NCBI RefSeq assembly: GCF_029892105.1
Contig: NZ_JARZAJ010000002.1
Coordinates: forward strand, 186,001 to 250,000
DNA length: 64,000 bases
Direction: 5' to 3'
From: Kitasatospora sp. GP82
Lineage (GTDB): Bacteria; Actinomycetota; Actinomycetes; Streptomycetales; Streptomycetaceae
The position numbers and the translations under genes are program-made. Below, in pieces: positions 42,584 through 51,083 of the stretch (its first letter is position 1; each line of letters starts with the position of its first letter). The notes below the pieces were generated by a model. That model ran no database searches and was not told the origin of the DNA. It worked only from the letters and a program-made list of their open reading frames with translations.

Positions 42584-43540
42584 ATGACGACGACCGTGCG
42601 GGAGAGCGCGGCAGCCGACGGGGGCGTGCACGACCTGGCGGTACGCACGACGGGTCTGCGGATGCGGTACGGACAGCGGGACGTACTCGACGGGTTGGAC
42701 CTTGAGATCCGCCGCGGTGAACTGTTCGGGCTGCTCGGCCCCAACGGGGCGGGCAAGAGCACCACCATCGAGATCCTGGAGGGCTACCGTCGGCGTTCTG
42801 CGGGCGAGGTGGAGGTGCTCGGACAGGACCCCGAGCGGGACGACCCCTCCTGGCGGGCGAGGATCGGCATCGTCCTGCAGTCCAGTCGCGACCACGGCCG
42901 CTGGCGGGTGGGCGAGTTGCTCGACCACTTCGCCGGCTACTACGCCGAGCCCTTCGATCCGGCCGAGCTGCTGCGCACGGTGGGTCTGAGCGCGCAGGCG
43001 GACCAGCAGACGGCCAAGCTCTCCGGTGGTCAGCGACGGCGCCTCGATGTGGCCATGGGCATCATCGGCCGCCCCGAACTGCTGTTCCTGGACGAGCCCA
43101 CCACCGGTTTCGACCCCGAGGCGCGCCGGGACTTCCACGAACTGATCCGCGGACTCCGCGACGTGGGCGGCATGACCATCGTGCTCACCACCCATGACAT
43201 GACCGAGGCACAGCAACTGTCCGACCGGATCGGCATCCTGCAGGCCGGCCGCCTGACCGCCGTCGGCACACTCGACGAGCTCGCCGCCGCCGCCCGGGCC
43301 CGGTCCGAGGTCCGCTGGACCGACCACGACGGTTCGCCGCGACGGCAGCTCACGGCGGACCCGTCACACGCAGTCTGGGAGCTGCACCAGCAGTACGGCG
43401 GCCCGATCCCCGGGCTCGAAGTACGCCGCCCGACGCTTGAGGACACCTATCTCGGCATGGTGTCCGCCGACCTCGCCGAGTCCACCGCCAACGCCACCGC
43501 CACCGCCACCGCCACCGCCATCCGGACGGAGACGCCGTGA
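42584..43540 (+). CDS. ABC transporter ATP-binding protein (DrrA/ABC-2 type)
   Basis: 318 residues. Walker A GPNGAGKST, signature LSGGQRRRLD, Walker B LLFLDEPTTGFD and H-loop THDMTEA are intact. The C-terminal 80 residues form the accessory domain of drug exporters. The final residues NATATATATAI come from an in-frame hexanucleotide ACCGCC run (about 43483-43520), a slippage-prone tract. ATG 42584 has GGGGGAC upstream. It shares a GTGA overlap with the permease gene. Confidence 0.92.
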   Translation: MTTTVRESAAADGGVHDLAVRTTGLRMRYGQRDVLDGLDLEIRRGELFGLLGPNGAGKSTTIEILEGYRRRSAGEVEVLGQDPERDDPSWRARIGIVLQSSRDHGRWRVGELLDHFAGYYAEPFDPAELLRTVGLSAQADQQTAKLSGGQRRRLDVAMGIIGRPELLFLDEPTTGFDPEARRDFHELIRGLRDVGGMTIVLTTHDMTEAQQLSDRIGILQAGRLTAVGTLDELAAAARARSEVRWTDHDGSPRRQLTADPSHAVWELHQQYGGPIPGLEVRRPTLEDTYLGMVSADLAESTANATATATATAIRTETP

Positions 43541-44367
43541 ACCCCTTCCGCCTCGGCCTGCTGCGCGCCGCCATCGAACTCCGCCAAGTCCTGCGCAGCC
43601 GCAAGGACTTCTACTCGTACCTGTCGACGCCACTGATCTTCCTCGCCGTCGCCTACTGGCGCGCCGGAGGAGACAAGGGTCAGACGACCCAGCTGGTGCC
43701 GGCCGGCGGAGTGGGGTCCACGATCTTCATGTTCGGCCTGATGACCGTTCCGCAGTTCCTCTTCGGCGACCGGGAGGACGGAACACTGCTGAGGCTGCGC
43801 GGCGTCCCCGGCGCGATGACGGCCTATCTCACCGGAAAGACGCTGTTCGTTCTGGCCACCATGATCGCGTCCATCGCCGTGTTGCTGCTCGGCGGCACCG
43901 CACTGCTGGGAGTCGGTCTCCCGAGCAGCCCGACACAGTGGCTGACCCTGTGCTGGGTACTGCTCCTGGGAATCGCCGCGGTGGTCCCCATCGGCGCCGC
44001 CATCGGAGCACTGCTGCCTGCGCGGGAGGCCCTTGCCCTCTACCTGATGCCCGTCATGGGCCTGATATTCGTGTCCGGGACCTTCTCACCACTCCGGAAC
44101 CTTCCCACCTGGCTACAGGATGTCGCCTCGGCCTTCCCCCTGCGCTGGATCGCCCAGGGAGTGCGCTCCGCCCTGCTTCCCGACGCCGCCAAATCCTACG
44201 AACCGAACGGCAGTTGGCAGCACCTGGCAACCCTCGGCGCCCTCACCGCCTGGGTACTCCTGGGCTTCCTCCTGGCCCCACGCCTGCTCCGCCGAATGGC
44301 CGCCCGCGAATCCGGCAGCCGCCTCTCCGAGCGGGAGCAGAAGCGTCTGACCAAGGCGGCCTACTAA
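43537..44367 (+). CDS. ABC-2-type permease
   Basis: 276 residues with six membrane segments. FGDREDGTLLRLRGVPGAM is the cytoplasmic loop typical of ABC-2 permeases, followed by LPVMGLIFVSGTFSPLRNLP. It forms the membrane half of an exporter with the preceding ATPase; substrate unknown. GTG 43537 overlaps the upstream stop codon (GTGA), ensuring coupled translation. Convergent with the LysR gene. Confidence 0.92.
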   Translation: MNPFRLGLLRAAIELRQVLRSRKDFYSYLSTPLIFLAVAYWRAGGDKGQTTQLVPAGGVGSTIFMFGLMTVPQFLFGDREDGTLLRLRGVPGAMTAYLTGKTLFVLATMIASIAVLLLGGTALLGVGLPSSPTQWLTLCWVLLLGIAAVVPIGAAIGALLPAREALALYLMPVMGLIFVSGTFSPLRNLPTWLQDVASAFPLRWIAQGVRSALLPDAAKSYEPNGSWQHLATLGALTAWVLLGFLLAPRLLRRMAARESGSRLSEREQKRLTKAAY

Positions 44368-44397
44368 CCCTGTCCCACCGAACGCCGACACGGCAGC

Positions 44398-45597
44398 TCA
44401 CTCATAGACCGTGGCCGCTCCCAGCGCACGGGCGAAGAAGCTCCAGTCGCCCTCGGCCGGCAGGTCGCGCCCGAAGTTGCGGTACCACCCGGGCGAGTCC
44501 TCGACCCATCCCGCGAGGGCATCGAGAAAGCGATCGAGCGTCGCGTTCTCCCAGTCATCGCCGCGCTCCAGGTACTCGGCGTGAAACTCACGGATGAACG
44601 CCGCGAAATCCTCCCGGCTGCGGACCTCGTCTTCCGGCATGGGCCGGGAGGCGAGATCGTCCGGATCAACTGATTTGCGGCCGGGCATCCCTGACGCGGA
44701 GAGAGCCGTCCGAAGTCGATGCAGGAGGGCCTTGGCCGCGGGGCTGCCGGGGCCGTCCGTCCGCCAGGCCAGCGCGACCCGGCCACGTGGCTGCGGCCCG
44801 GTTATCTCCAGCGTCCGCAGCCCGAAGGCTGACGCCGCGTCGGCCGGAAGCGCCGGAACGATGGCCACGCCGAGCCCACGGGCGGCGAGTTTCGCCAGGA
44901 GCCGCGGAGAAGCCGCCTCGAACACGACGCGGGGCTGGAAACCGGCCTGCGCGCACGCGCGGTCAAGCACCCCGCGCAGACCCGTGCCGCGCGGCAGGCT
45001 GATCAACGGACGGCCGCGGAGGGCTGCCAACGGAACGCCCGTGCAGCCCGGATGCGTGATGAGCGGGTCGGCCGGCGTCAGAGCGGCGACCAGGGGCTCG
45101 TCGATCACAATCTGGAGAGAGATGCCCGGCGGGGGTTCCTCATCCGCCAGTCCGATCACGGCGATGTCGAGTTCGCCGCGCCGCAGGGCTGCGAGCATCC
45201 GTTCCGAGGTGTCTTCGGCGAGTGCGATCTCGACCTGCGGGTGATCATCATGGAAGTCGGCCAGGACGGAAGCCACGTCGAATTCGTGGGCGGTGGCACC
45301 CGAGACGAGGCTGATCGCGACACGGCCGCGGAGCAGCCCGGTGAACTCGTCCACGGTCTGGCGTACCCCCTCGACGGCGGCGAGGGCGGCCCGCGCATAC
45401 GGCAGTACGGCCTCGCCCACTTCCGTCAGGGTCACCGAGCCGCCGGAGCGGTCCAAGAGCGGCTGCCCGAGTTCCCGTTCGAGCCGCCGTACCTGGGCGC
45501 TCACCCCTGGCTGCGCCAGGTGCAAGCGGGCGGCGGCGCGGGTGAAGCCAGCCTCCTCCACCACAGCGACGAAGTACCGCAGCTCTCGAAGCTCCAT
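44398..45597 (-). CDS. LysR-family regulator with an extra C-terminal DUF7660-like domain
   Basis: 399 residues, about 90 longer than usual. HTH 1-60 (LRYFVAVVEEAGFTRAAARLHLAQPGVSAQVRRLE), effector domain about 88-295. Residues 320-399 (SREDFAAFIREF, WENATLDRFLDALAGWVED, ending ATVYE) resemble a small actinobacterial domain, DUF7660-like, that is normally a separate protein. The frame is continuous, so this is a fusion rather than two genes unless a start near 44640 is used. ATG 45597 begins the HTH. It is divergent from the maleylpyruvate-isomerase-fold gene, its probable target. Confidence 0.85.
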   Translation of the reverse strand: MELRELRYFVAVVEEAGFTRAAARLHLAQPGVSAQVRRLERELGQPLLDRSGGSVTLTEVGEAVLPYARAALAAVEGVRQTVDEFTGLLRGRVAISLVSGATAHEFDVASVLADFHDDHPQVEIALAEDTSERMLAALRRGELDIAVIGLADEEPPPGISLQIVIDEPLVAALTPADPLITHPGCTGVPLAALRGRPLISLPRGTGLRGVLDRACAQAGFQPRVVFEAASPRLLAKLAARGLGVAIVPALPADAASAFGLRTLEITGPQPRGRVALAWRTDGPGSPAAKALLHRLRTALSASGMPGRKSVDPDDLASRPMPEDEVRSREDFAAFIREFHAEYLERGDDWENATLDRFLDALAGWVEDSPGWYRNFGRDLPAEGDWSFFARALGAATVYE

Positions 45598-45698
45598 AAC
45601 TGGTGATGCTAGCCGCGAGACATACAAACTCTTGGACTTCTGGCTGCGCTGCCGACACTCTCGAGGTCATGGGGAACACGACGCACGGAAGCACAGCG

Positions 45699-46316
45699 AT
45701 GGACATCAGAGCCGCGATCGCGGCCGAACGCCGGGAGCTGGCGGCCTTGTTGGACGGGCTGTCGGCCGGGCAGTGGGACGCGCCGACTCTGTGCGCGGGG
45801 TGGCGGGTAAGGGAGGTCGCCGCCCATATGACGATGGGGTTCCGGTACTCGCTTCCCACGATGGCTTGGGAACTCGTCAAAGCGCGCGGCAGCCTCAACC
45901 GGATGACCGACCGGTGCGCCCGCAAGGACGCGGCCACCTACTCGACTCGCGAGCTCGCCGCGTCACTCGGCGACAACGCGGGCCACCCCTGGAAGCCACC
46001 GGTCGGCGGGATCGCGGCGGCGTTGGGTCACGACGTGATCCACGGCCTGGACATCACAGTCGCGCTGGGCCTCGGCCGTCAGGTCCCCGAAGACCGCTTG
46101 CGCATCCTCATGGAGAGCGTCAACTCCAGAACCCTCAAGTTCTTCGGAGCCGACCTGGGCGGCATCGAACTGCGCGCCAGCGACCTCGACTGGTCACTCG
46201 GCACCGGTACACCCCTGTCCGGTACGGCACAGGACCTCCTGTTGCTCGCATACGGCCGCAAGCTCCCCCCTGGCCACCTCCACGGCGAGATGCGCGAGCG
46301 CTTCGTCGCTGCCTGA
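45699..46316 (+). CDS. Maleylpyruvate isomerase/DinB-fold protein
   Basis: 205 residues. The four-helix bundle with the N-terminal motif LAALLDGLSAGQWDAPTLCAGW, VREVAAHM and GHDVIHGLDI marks the mycothiol-dependent maleylpyruvate isomerase (TIGR03083) group. His residues in AHMT and GHDVIHG would bind metal. Actinomycete members are mycothiol-linked detoxification enzymes or of unknown role. ATG 45699 has GGAAG seven bases upstream; an in-frame ATG at 45669 is an alternative. Divergent from the LysR gene by about 100 bp. Confidence 0.85.
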   Translation: MDIRAAIAAERRELAALLDGLSAGQWDAPTLCAGWRVREVAAHMTMGFRYSLPTMAWELVKARGSLNRMTDRCARKDAATYSTRELAASLGDNAGHPWKPPVGGIAAALGHDVIHGLDITVALGLGRQVPEDRLRILMESVNSRTLKFFGADLGGIELRASDLDWSLGTGTPLSGTAQDLLLLAYGRKLPPGHLHGEMRERFVAA

Positions 46317-46640
46317 GCCCGGCCCACCGGCGGGCCGAGGAGAACAACTTCCGTGTGCCGGACCTGAGGTCTACACGACGAATCGCCCGCCGCGGAGTGC
46401 GGGAAGTCCGTAATCGTGGGTGTGGCACTGATAAGCCCCCGCTCCGGGGCCGTTGGGTGGTCGACGAGTACGCCGACGGCACCACCGGCCTGGTCGTAAC
46501 CGAGGTCGAATGGGACAAGGGCCGACCACCGCCAACCACTTCGAGCCGGATCGGCCGGGACAACAGCACCGACCGCCGGTACTCCGACGCCGACGGATTC
46601 CCCCGGGGCGGAGCCCCGTTGCCGGAACGGCCGACCCACG
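46317..46640. other. Non-coding or decayed region
   Basis: No intact gene. The plus-frame segment ENNFRVPDLR and RGRWVVDEYADGTTGLVVTE look protein-like, so this may be debris of one or two genes, but I cannot assign them. Confidence 0.4.
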
Positions 46641-47252
46641 TCAGTGCGACCAGTACGGATCGTCCACCGTCCCGCATGCCTGCTCGCCCTCAACGGGCCG
46701 CCCGAACGGATACCCCACGGTGTCGTCCGGCTTGGTGGCGTCCCCGACATTGCCCAGAGAGCTCTCCAGTCTGAAGCAGCCGACCTCACCACCGAGCCAG
46801 ACCAGGCGCACCGCATGTTGGGAGTCACGCACGACAAGTTCTCCGGCAGCAGGCCTGGACTCGACCCTCAGTCCCTGCCCAGCCCAATGACGCGTGAGCT
46901 GATCACGGAACAGCCCGCTCTTCTCCTTCGCGACCCTGGTCTTCACCCAGTAAGTACCTCCCAGGCTGGCACGGCCGCTCTTGTCACAGCCCTGGGTGCC
47001 GCAGAAGCCCGTGCGATCGGCTTCGATCTCATATGCTCCGGCCGTCCACTGGACCTTGGGACTTACTGCGGCGGCGGTATCCGCGAAGAAAGCCTCCAGC
47101 CTCCGATGGGCGTCGTCGTCAGAGGTCGCGGGAGGAGGGGACGAGCAGCCGCTCAGAACGGCCAGCGCGAAGGCTCCGAGCAGAGCCGTCAGCCCACGGC
47201 GGACCCCACCGCTCCGCCTTGCCCTGGAGTTCGGACTCCGCCCCGTCATCAT
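46641..47252 (-). CDS. Putative lipoprotein
   Basis: 203 residues. A basic start and hydrophobic segment end in the lipobox AVLSGC (Cys36). The mature part has four further Cys (FCGTQGC, GCFRLE, QACGTV), probably two disulfides, and no recognised domain. Its ATG (47252) overlaps the stop codon of the DUF1023 gene (ATGA), so it is the last gene of a three-gene operon and is translationally coupled. A role as accessory or protective protein for the two upstream products is inferred. Confidence 0.78.
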   Translation of the reverse strand: MMTGRSPNSRARRSGGVRRGLTALLGAFALAVLSGCSSPPPATSDDDAHRRLEAFFADTAAAVSPKVQWTAGAYEIEADRTGFCGTQGCDKSGRASLGGTYWVKTRVAKEKSGLFRDQLTRHWAGQGLRVESRPAAGELVVRDSQHAVRLVWLGGEVGCFRLESSLGNVGDATKPDDTVGYPFGRPVEGEQACGTVDDPYWSH

Positions 47253-48928
47253 CGCCCCGCCTCGCGACTGATCCTCTCCGGATGACCGGCGACGATCTTG
47301 CCGATGTTCGAGAGAGACTCACCGCCCTTGCCGTTGAAGTAGTTGTCGTGGGAGTCCCACACCGCGCCGTCGTCGACCTGGAACCGCTGGGCCCCGAAGC
47401 CCGCACTGGCCGGGTCCTTGCCGTACCACAGGCCGTCCGGGTCAAGGAGCTGGCCTGTTCCCGGCAGCACGATGTTGGTGCCGGACGGCAGGTGGGTGAC
47501 CGGGTCCCACATTGCGGAGCCGACGTAGACGTGGCCCTGGCCGACCCCCAGCTGCGACGCGTTGTCAGCACCCGTTCCCGGGCTGCCCACCAGGACGATG
47601 TCATCGGCCGGGAGCCCGCCCTGACGCTGTGCGGCCTGGCCGACGACCAGCGAGCCGTAGCTGTGTCCGATCGACGTCACGTGAGCGGGGGCACCCCCCT
47701 CGTGAGTTGCACGCAGACCCGCGAGGAACTGGTCGTACGAGGCGGCGCCCACGACCGCACGGTCCTTGGTGGCGACCGAGACGTCCTGCTGTGGCGCGTC
47801 ATAACCGAGCCAGATCATCGAAGCGGTGGAACCGGGATCAGGATGAAGCTCTGTGCCCTGCGCAGCGTCGTAGATCCGCTTCGCGCTGGCCGTGTCGCCG
47901 CCTCCGGCGCCGACCAGGTTGCTGTTCAGCCCGGGGACGATCGAGGACACGTTCTTGGCCGTGTCGGGGTTGCCCCAGCACAGGATCGCGCGCCCCTGGC
48001 CTTCTTCGCCGATCCCGAGGAGGAGGAGCGGCGGGTTGGAGCCCGGGCGTCCCTCACCGCCGTCGACCTTCCCGTCGAGGCGGTCCTGGATCCGCTGGAA
48101 GCCGTCCAGCTTCTGCTGGTCATCGGGCGACAGCGGCTGGGGCTTGTTCCGGTAGGTGTCGACCAGCCTGGGCAACACGATCTGGTTGGCCTGGTCGCGA
48201 GCGAGGCTGGGGATGCCGTTGCAGTTGCCGATGAGCTCGGGATGGGTCTTGATCAGCCTCTGCTGCTCGTCCGGTGTCAGGCCCTTCCACCAGGAGTTGA
48301 CGGCAGCCGGCGAGGCATCCGGCTTGGGCATGCCATTCAGGAGGGCGTCCAGCGGCGTGCGGGTGGTGCTCAGCCGGTCCATCGTCGCGGACTGGAGGTT
48401 GAGGCCGTTGCCGTTGCGCGCGTTGGCGGTGTAGTGGCGCAGCTGGTCGGCAGTGGCCCGGTCGGCCGCATCGGCCTCGGCGATTGCGGCGGTGATCCGG
48501 TCGGCAATCCCGTGGCTCTCGGCCTCCAGGCTCGTCCTGGCGTCGGGGTCGTGACGGTCCGCACCCGTCAGCGGAGGTGGGCTGACCACCCCGCACTCGT
48601 TCACGCTCATCCCGGCGGCCTGCGCGTCAAACAGGGCCTGGCGGAGTTTGGACTGCGCGAGGAACAAGGCGTCGGCGCCGCCGCGCAGCACCTCACCGAT
48701 CATCTCCAGCTCGACCCGCGCGGCGCGCAGCTTGCTCGTGGTCAGACTCAGAGACTGCCCGGCCGTGTCCCCGGCGTTCCCGGTCCAGCCGGAGTCGCGC
48801 ACACGCTGGTCCACGCCACTGTTCCAGCTGTCCGCGTGGCCGCCGAATGCCTTGTCCAGGCCGTCATAGGCATCGGCGGTGTCGTACATGCCGCCGAAGT
48901 CGGTGTCCCGGAGTGCCATGAGATCCAC
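47249..48928 (-). CDS. DUF1023-type alpha/beta hydrolase with WXG-like N-terminus
   Basis: 559 residues. The N-terminal 150 residues are helical, like ESX-type substrates (WNSGVDQRVRDSGWTGNAGD). The C-terminal part (about 300-540) is an alpha/beta hydrolase of the DUF1023 family with the nucleophile in SIGHSYGSLVVGQA, a DIVLVGSPGTG strand and a HDNYFNG His region. Cell-surface or secreted esterase/lipase is the family expectation. GTG 48928 has GAGGGG upstream; it begins just before the stop of the small WXG gene. Operon of three. Confidence 0.85.
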   Translation of the reverse strand: MDLMALRDTDFGGMYDTADAYDGLDKAFGGHADSWNSGVDQRVRDSGWTGNAGDTAGQSLSLTTSKLRAARVELEMIGEVLRGGADALFLAQSKLRQALFDAQAAGMSVNECGVVSPPPLTGADRHDPDARTSLEAESHGIADRITAAIAEADAADRATADQLRHYTANARNGNGLNLQSATMDRLSTTRTPLDALLNGMPKPDASPAAVNSWWKGLTPDEQQRLIKTHPELIGNCNGIPSLARDQANQIVLPRLVDTYRNKPQPLSPDDQQKLDGFQRIQDRLDGKVDGGEGRPGSNPPLLLLGIGEEGQGRAILCWGNPDTAKNVSSIVPGLNSNLVGAGGGDTASAKRIYDAAQGTELHPDPGSTASMIWLGYDAPQQDVSVATKDRAVVGAASYDQFLAGLRATHEGGAPAHVTSIGHSYGSLVVGQAAQRQGGLPADDIVLVGSPGTGADNASQLGVGQGHVYVGSAMWDPVTHLPSGTNIVLPGTGQLLDPDGLWYGKDPASAGFGAQRFQVDDGAVWDSHDNYFNGKGGESLSNIGKIVAGHPERISREAGR

Positions 48929-48933
48929 GGCTG

Positions 48934-49257
48934 TCAGCCCCTCGCCGCTGCGGTGACCTCGGCGGCCACGCTCGAGTCGGCGTCCTGGTACCCCTGCGCG
49001 CACGTGATGAGGCTCTGACCGCGGCGGTCCATCTCGGCCGACAGACCGGTCAGAAGCGCTCGCCATGATTCCGTGCACTCGTGCAGCGCCGCACCGGTCT
49101 GCCAAGGACCCAGCGCGCCGACCGTCCGGTCCGACGCCCCCAGAACGCCCGCCATCTCGCCGGGCACCTGCGCCGCTATGTCCTCCGCCGTCCTCCCGGC
49201 GGCCTGCACCTCCTCCGGATGCACCCGGAATCCCCCGCTACCGCCCTGACCCGGCAC
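48934..49257 (-). CDS. WXG100-like (ESX-type) small protein
   Basis: 107 residues, mostly helical. RVHPEEVQAAGRTAEDIAAQV and GALGPWQTGAALHECTESWRALLTGLSAEM form the two-helix pattern of ESX-family secretion targets. It has no signal peptide, as expected for type VII substrates. GTG 49257 is used; a TTG at 49281 is possible. It stands five bases before the DUF1023 gene, as is common in Streptomyces. Whether a type VII apparatus is encoded elsewhere cannot be seen here. Confidence 0.7.
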   Translation of the reverse strand: MPGQGGSGGFRVHPEEVQAAGRTAEDIAAQVPGEMAGVLGASDRTVGALGPWQTGAALHECTESWRALLTGLSAEMDRRGQSLITCAQGYQDADSSVAAEVTAAARG

Positions 49258-49356
49258 GCCCGCCCCCAGCTTGATCGACAACGTGTCGAACCATAGCGAA
49301 GGCCGCCGACAACACCACCAGGAGCAACCCGCACCGAGAACCGGTGGGTTCAACAC

Positions 49357-49562
49357 CACGCGGTGCCACCGGACTTGGCCGAAGGGCGCCCGCCTTCGAA
49401 CATCGGCAACGTCCTCGCCGCCGGCACCGGGGCCGGCCTCAAGGGCCACGTGGGCCACATGGGCCAGATCGGCCACTCCTACGTCCGCGCCGCACTGATC
49501 TACCGGCACGCCGCGGCCGAACAGCAGACCAAGATCTCCAACGGCATCAGCGCCGTCGTCTT
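49357..49562 (+). pseudogene. Remnant of a tyrosine integrase C-terminus
   Basis: The frame reads NIGNVLAAGTGAGLKG, then MGQIGHSYVRAALIYRHAA. This matches the last catalytic block of actinobacterial phage/ICE integrases (GN-LAA-TGA, MGHS, RAALIYQHA), including the box II His region and the Tyr. The preceding HxLR motif is lost and no upstream catalytic domain remains. Between 49258 and 49878 nothing else is coding. Confidence 0.65.
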
Positions 49563-49645
49563 CGATATCCGCAGCCGCCGCCGGCAACCGCCTGTTGCGG
49601 ACACTACCTCGATTGCCGAGGTGTCCCGTCAGGGGTGAATTCCCC

Positions 49646-49678
49646 GCAGCCCGGCGAGCACTCCGCCGGCCGGGCTGC
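49646..49678 (+). terminator. Hairpin after the integrase remnant
   Basis: GCAGCCCGGC (49646-49655) and GCCGGGCTGC (49669-49678), 10-bp perfect arms and 13-base loop, followed by AGGTTCGGGTT. Confidence 0.6.
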
Positions 49679-49878
49679 AGGTTCGGGTTGCTTTCGGTGT
49701 CCCGTCCCACTTGAACCAGACCCGCACGTCCTTGTGGCCCGAGCATGCTCCCGAACCGGTGTCGGCTGCGAACGAGACATGGCCGTCGTTACACGTGGCC
49801 GTCTCGCCCGTCTGCTCAGGCGCCTCACCCCGGTCCCATCCGCAGTGGGCGACCGCGTGGGCGCAGAGTGAGTAGCGC

Positions 49879-50760
49879 TCAGCTGGTGTGCGCCTCGACG
49901 GCGTCGATGATCTCGGGCCAGAGTTCGCGAGGGCGGTCGTGACCCATACCGGGGATCAACAAGAGCTTCGCTCCGGGGACGAGATCTGCGGTGCGTTCCC
50001 CACCACTGGGGTCGATCAGCGTGTCATCCAGGCCATGGATCACCAGAGTCGGCACCCGAAGCTTCCGGAGCGCATCTGCGCGTGAGCCACCGAGGATGAT
50101 CGCTCCGAGTTGACGCCCGACTCCGGCCGGGTAGTACGCGCGGTCGTAACTGTTGGCAGCCAGCTCACGAAGGACTGCGGGGTCGCCGTATCGCTTGGAG
50201 GCCCACACCAGTTCCCTCTCCGCCGCTGCGATGTATCCCTCGCGGTCTGCCGGCTTCGGACTGGAGACCACCGCCTGGGCTTCGGGAGTGGACCGGCCGT
50301 ATTCGGGTTCGCCGGTCGAGGACATCATCGACGTCAGGGTCAGCACCCGCGCCGGCTGGGCGATGGCCATCGTCTGGGCGATCATTCCGCCCATCGAGGA
50401 TCCGACCACGTGAGCTCGTTCGATTCCGAGCGCGGTGAGCAGGTCGAGGCCGTCGTCGGCCATGTCCTGAAGCGTGTAGGGAACCATCGCGAGGGCGGAC
50501 GGAATGTCTCCCGAGCTTACGGTGGTGATGAGCCGGCCCGTGTCGACGGAGTGATCGTCGAACTTGGTGGACAGCCCGCAGTCGCGGTTGTCGTACCGGA
50601 TCACGTAGCGGCCACGATTGGCGAGTGCGCGGCAGAAATCCTCGTGCCAGGCGAGCATCTGAGCGCCGAGACCCATCACGAGCAGGACAGGTGCGCCAGA
50701 GGGGTCACCGAACGCCTCGTACGCGATGGACACTCCGGGCGAGACTTCGACAATCGGCAT
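49879..50760 (-). CDS. Alpha/beta hydrolase (RdmC-like)
   Basis: 293 residues. VLLVMGLGAQMLAWHEDFC with YDNRDCGLSTKFDD, nucleophile elbow VVGSSMGGMIAQ (Ser) and IPGMGHDRP (His) mark the alpha/beta hydrolase family near aclacinomycin methylesterase. MSSTGEPEYGRSTPEA in the cap is typical of the actinobacterial group. It is a cytosolic esterase of unknown substrate. ATG 50760 begins the homology; the frame could extend 46 residues upstream without similarity. Upstream 50761-50974 holds no gene. Confidence 0.9.
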   Translation of the reverse strand: MPIVEVSPGVSIAYEAFGDPSGAPVLLVMGLGAQMLAWHEDFCRALANRGRYVIRYDNRDCGLSTKFDDHSVDTGRLITTVSSGDIPSALAMVPYTLQDMADDGLDLLTALGIERAHVVGSSMGGMIAQTMAIAQPARVLTLTSMMSSTGEPEYGRSTPEAQAVVSSPKPADREGYIAAAERELVWASKRYGDPAVLRELAANSYDRAYYPAGVGRQLGAIILGGSRADALRKLRVPTLVIHGLDDTLIDPSGGERTADLVPGAKLLLIPGMGHDRPRELWPEIIDAVEAHTS

Positions 50761-50920
50761 GCTTGGAGTTTCCCAGCATCGGCTGTCGGAGCGCACCCGG
50801 ATTATCGGCAGCGCTTGACCTTCACGTCCTCCATGCAGGTCGTCGAGACCTGGAGTGGCTTGAGCGGTAGTCGAACTCGACGAACCGAAGTCCGCCACTC
50901 AGGCGCCGCGCCAGCGGCCT

Positions 50921-50942
50921 TCTGGCACGAATCTGGTACGAC
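50921..50942 (+). repeat. Short repeat shared across the IS and attachment site
   Basis: TCTGGCACGAATCTGG here recurs as TCTGGCACGGATCTGG at 53444-53459 (15 of 16 bases). In both places a plus frame reads LARIW, as in some integrase C-termini, so both may be debris from integrated elements. Confidence 0.4.
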
Positions 50943-50969
50943 AGGCCAAGGTTGGTCCAGACGAAGAAA

Positions 50970-50993
50970 CAAGCTGTCGGCAACGGGTGAAAC
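50970..50993. repeat. IS left end: CAAGC target duplication and terminal inverted repeat
   Basis: CAAGC (50970-50974) immediately precedes TGTCGGCAACGGGTGAAAC (50975-50993), which matches the right end inverted at 17 of 19 positions. Confidence 0.85.
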
Positions 50994-51083
50994 GGCTACC
51001 ACGGACGGCGGATCAAAAGCGGGCCGCTCTGCGATCTCTTGATCATCCTGGCTTCAATGCTCGGAGGTCAGGAGGAAGAGAGG

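Noticed and set aside
50110..51042. 310-residue plus frame antisense to the alpha/beta hydrolase
   Set aside because: Antisense shadow; only its last part (FWHESGT) resembles element debris, in the region 50921-50942.
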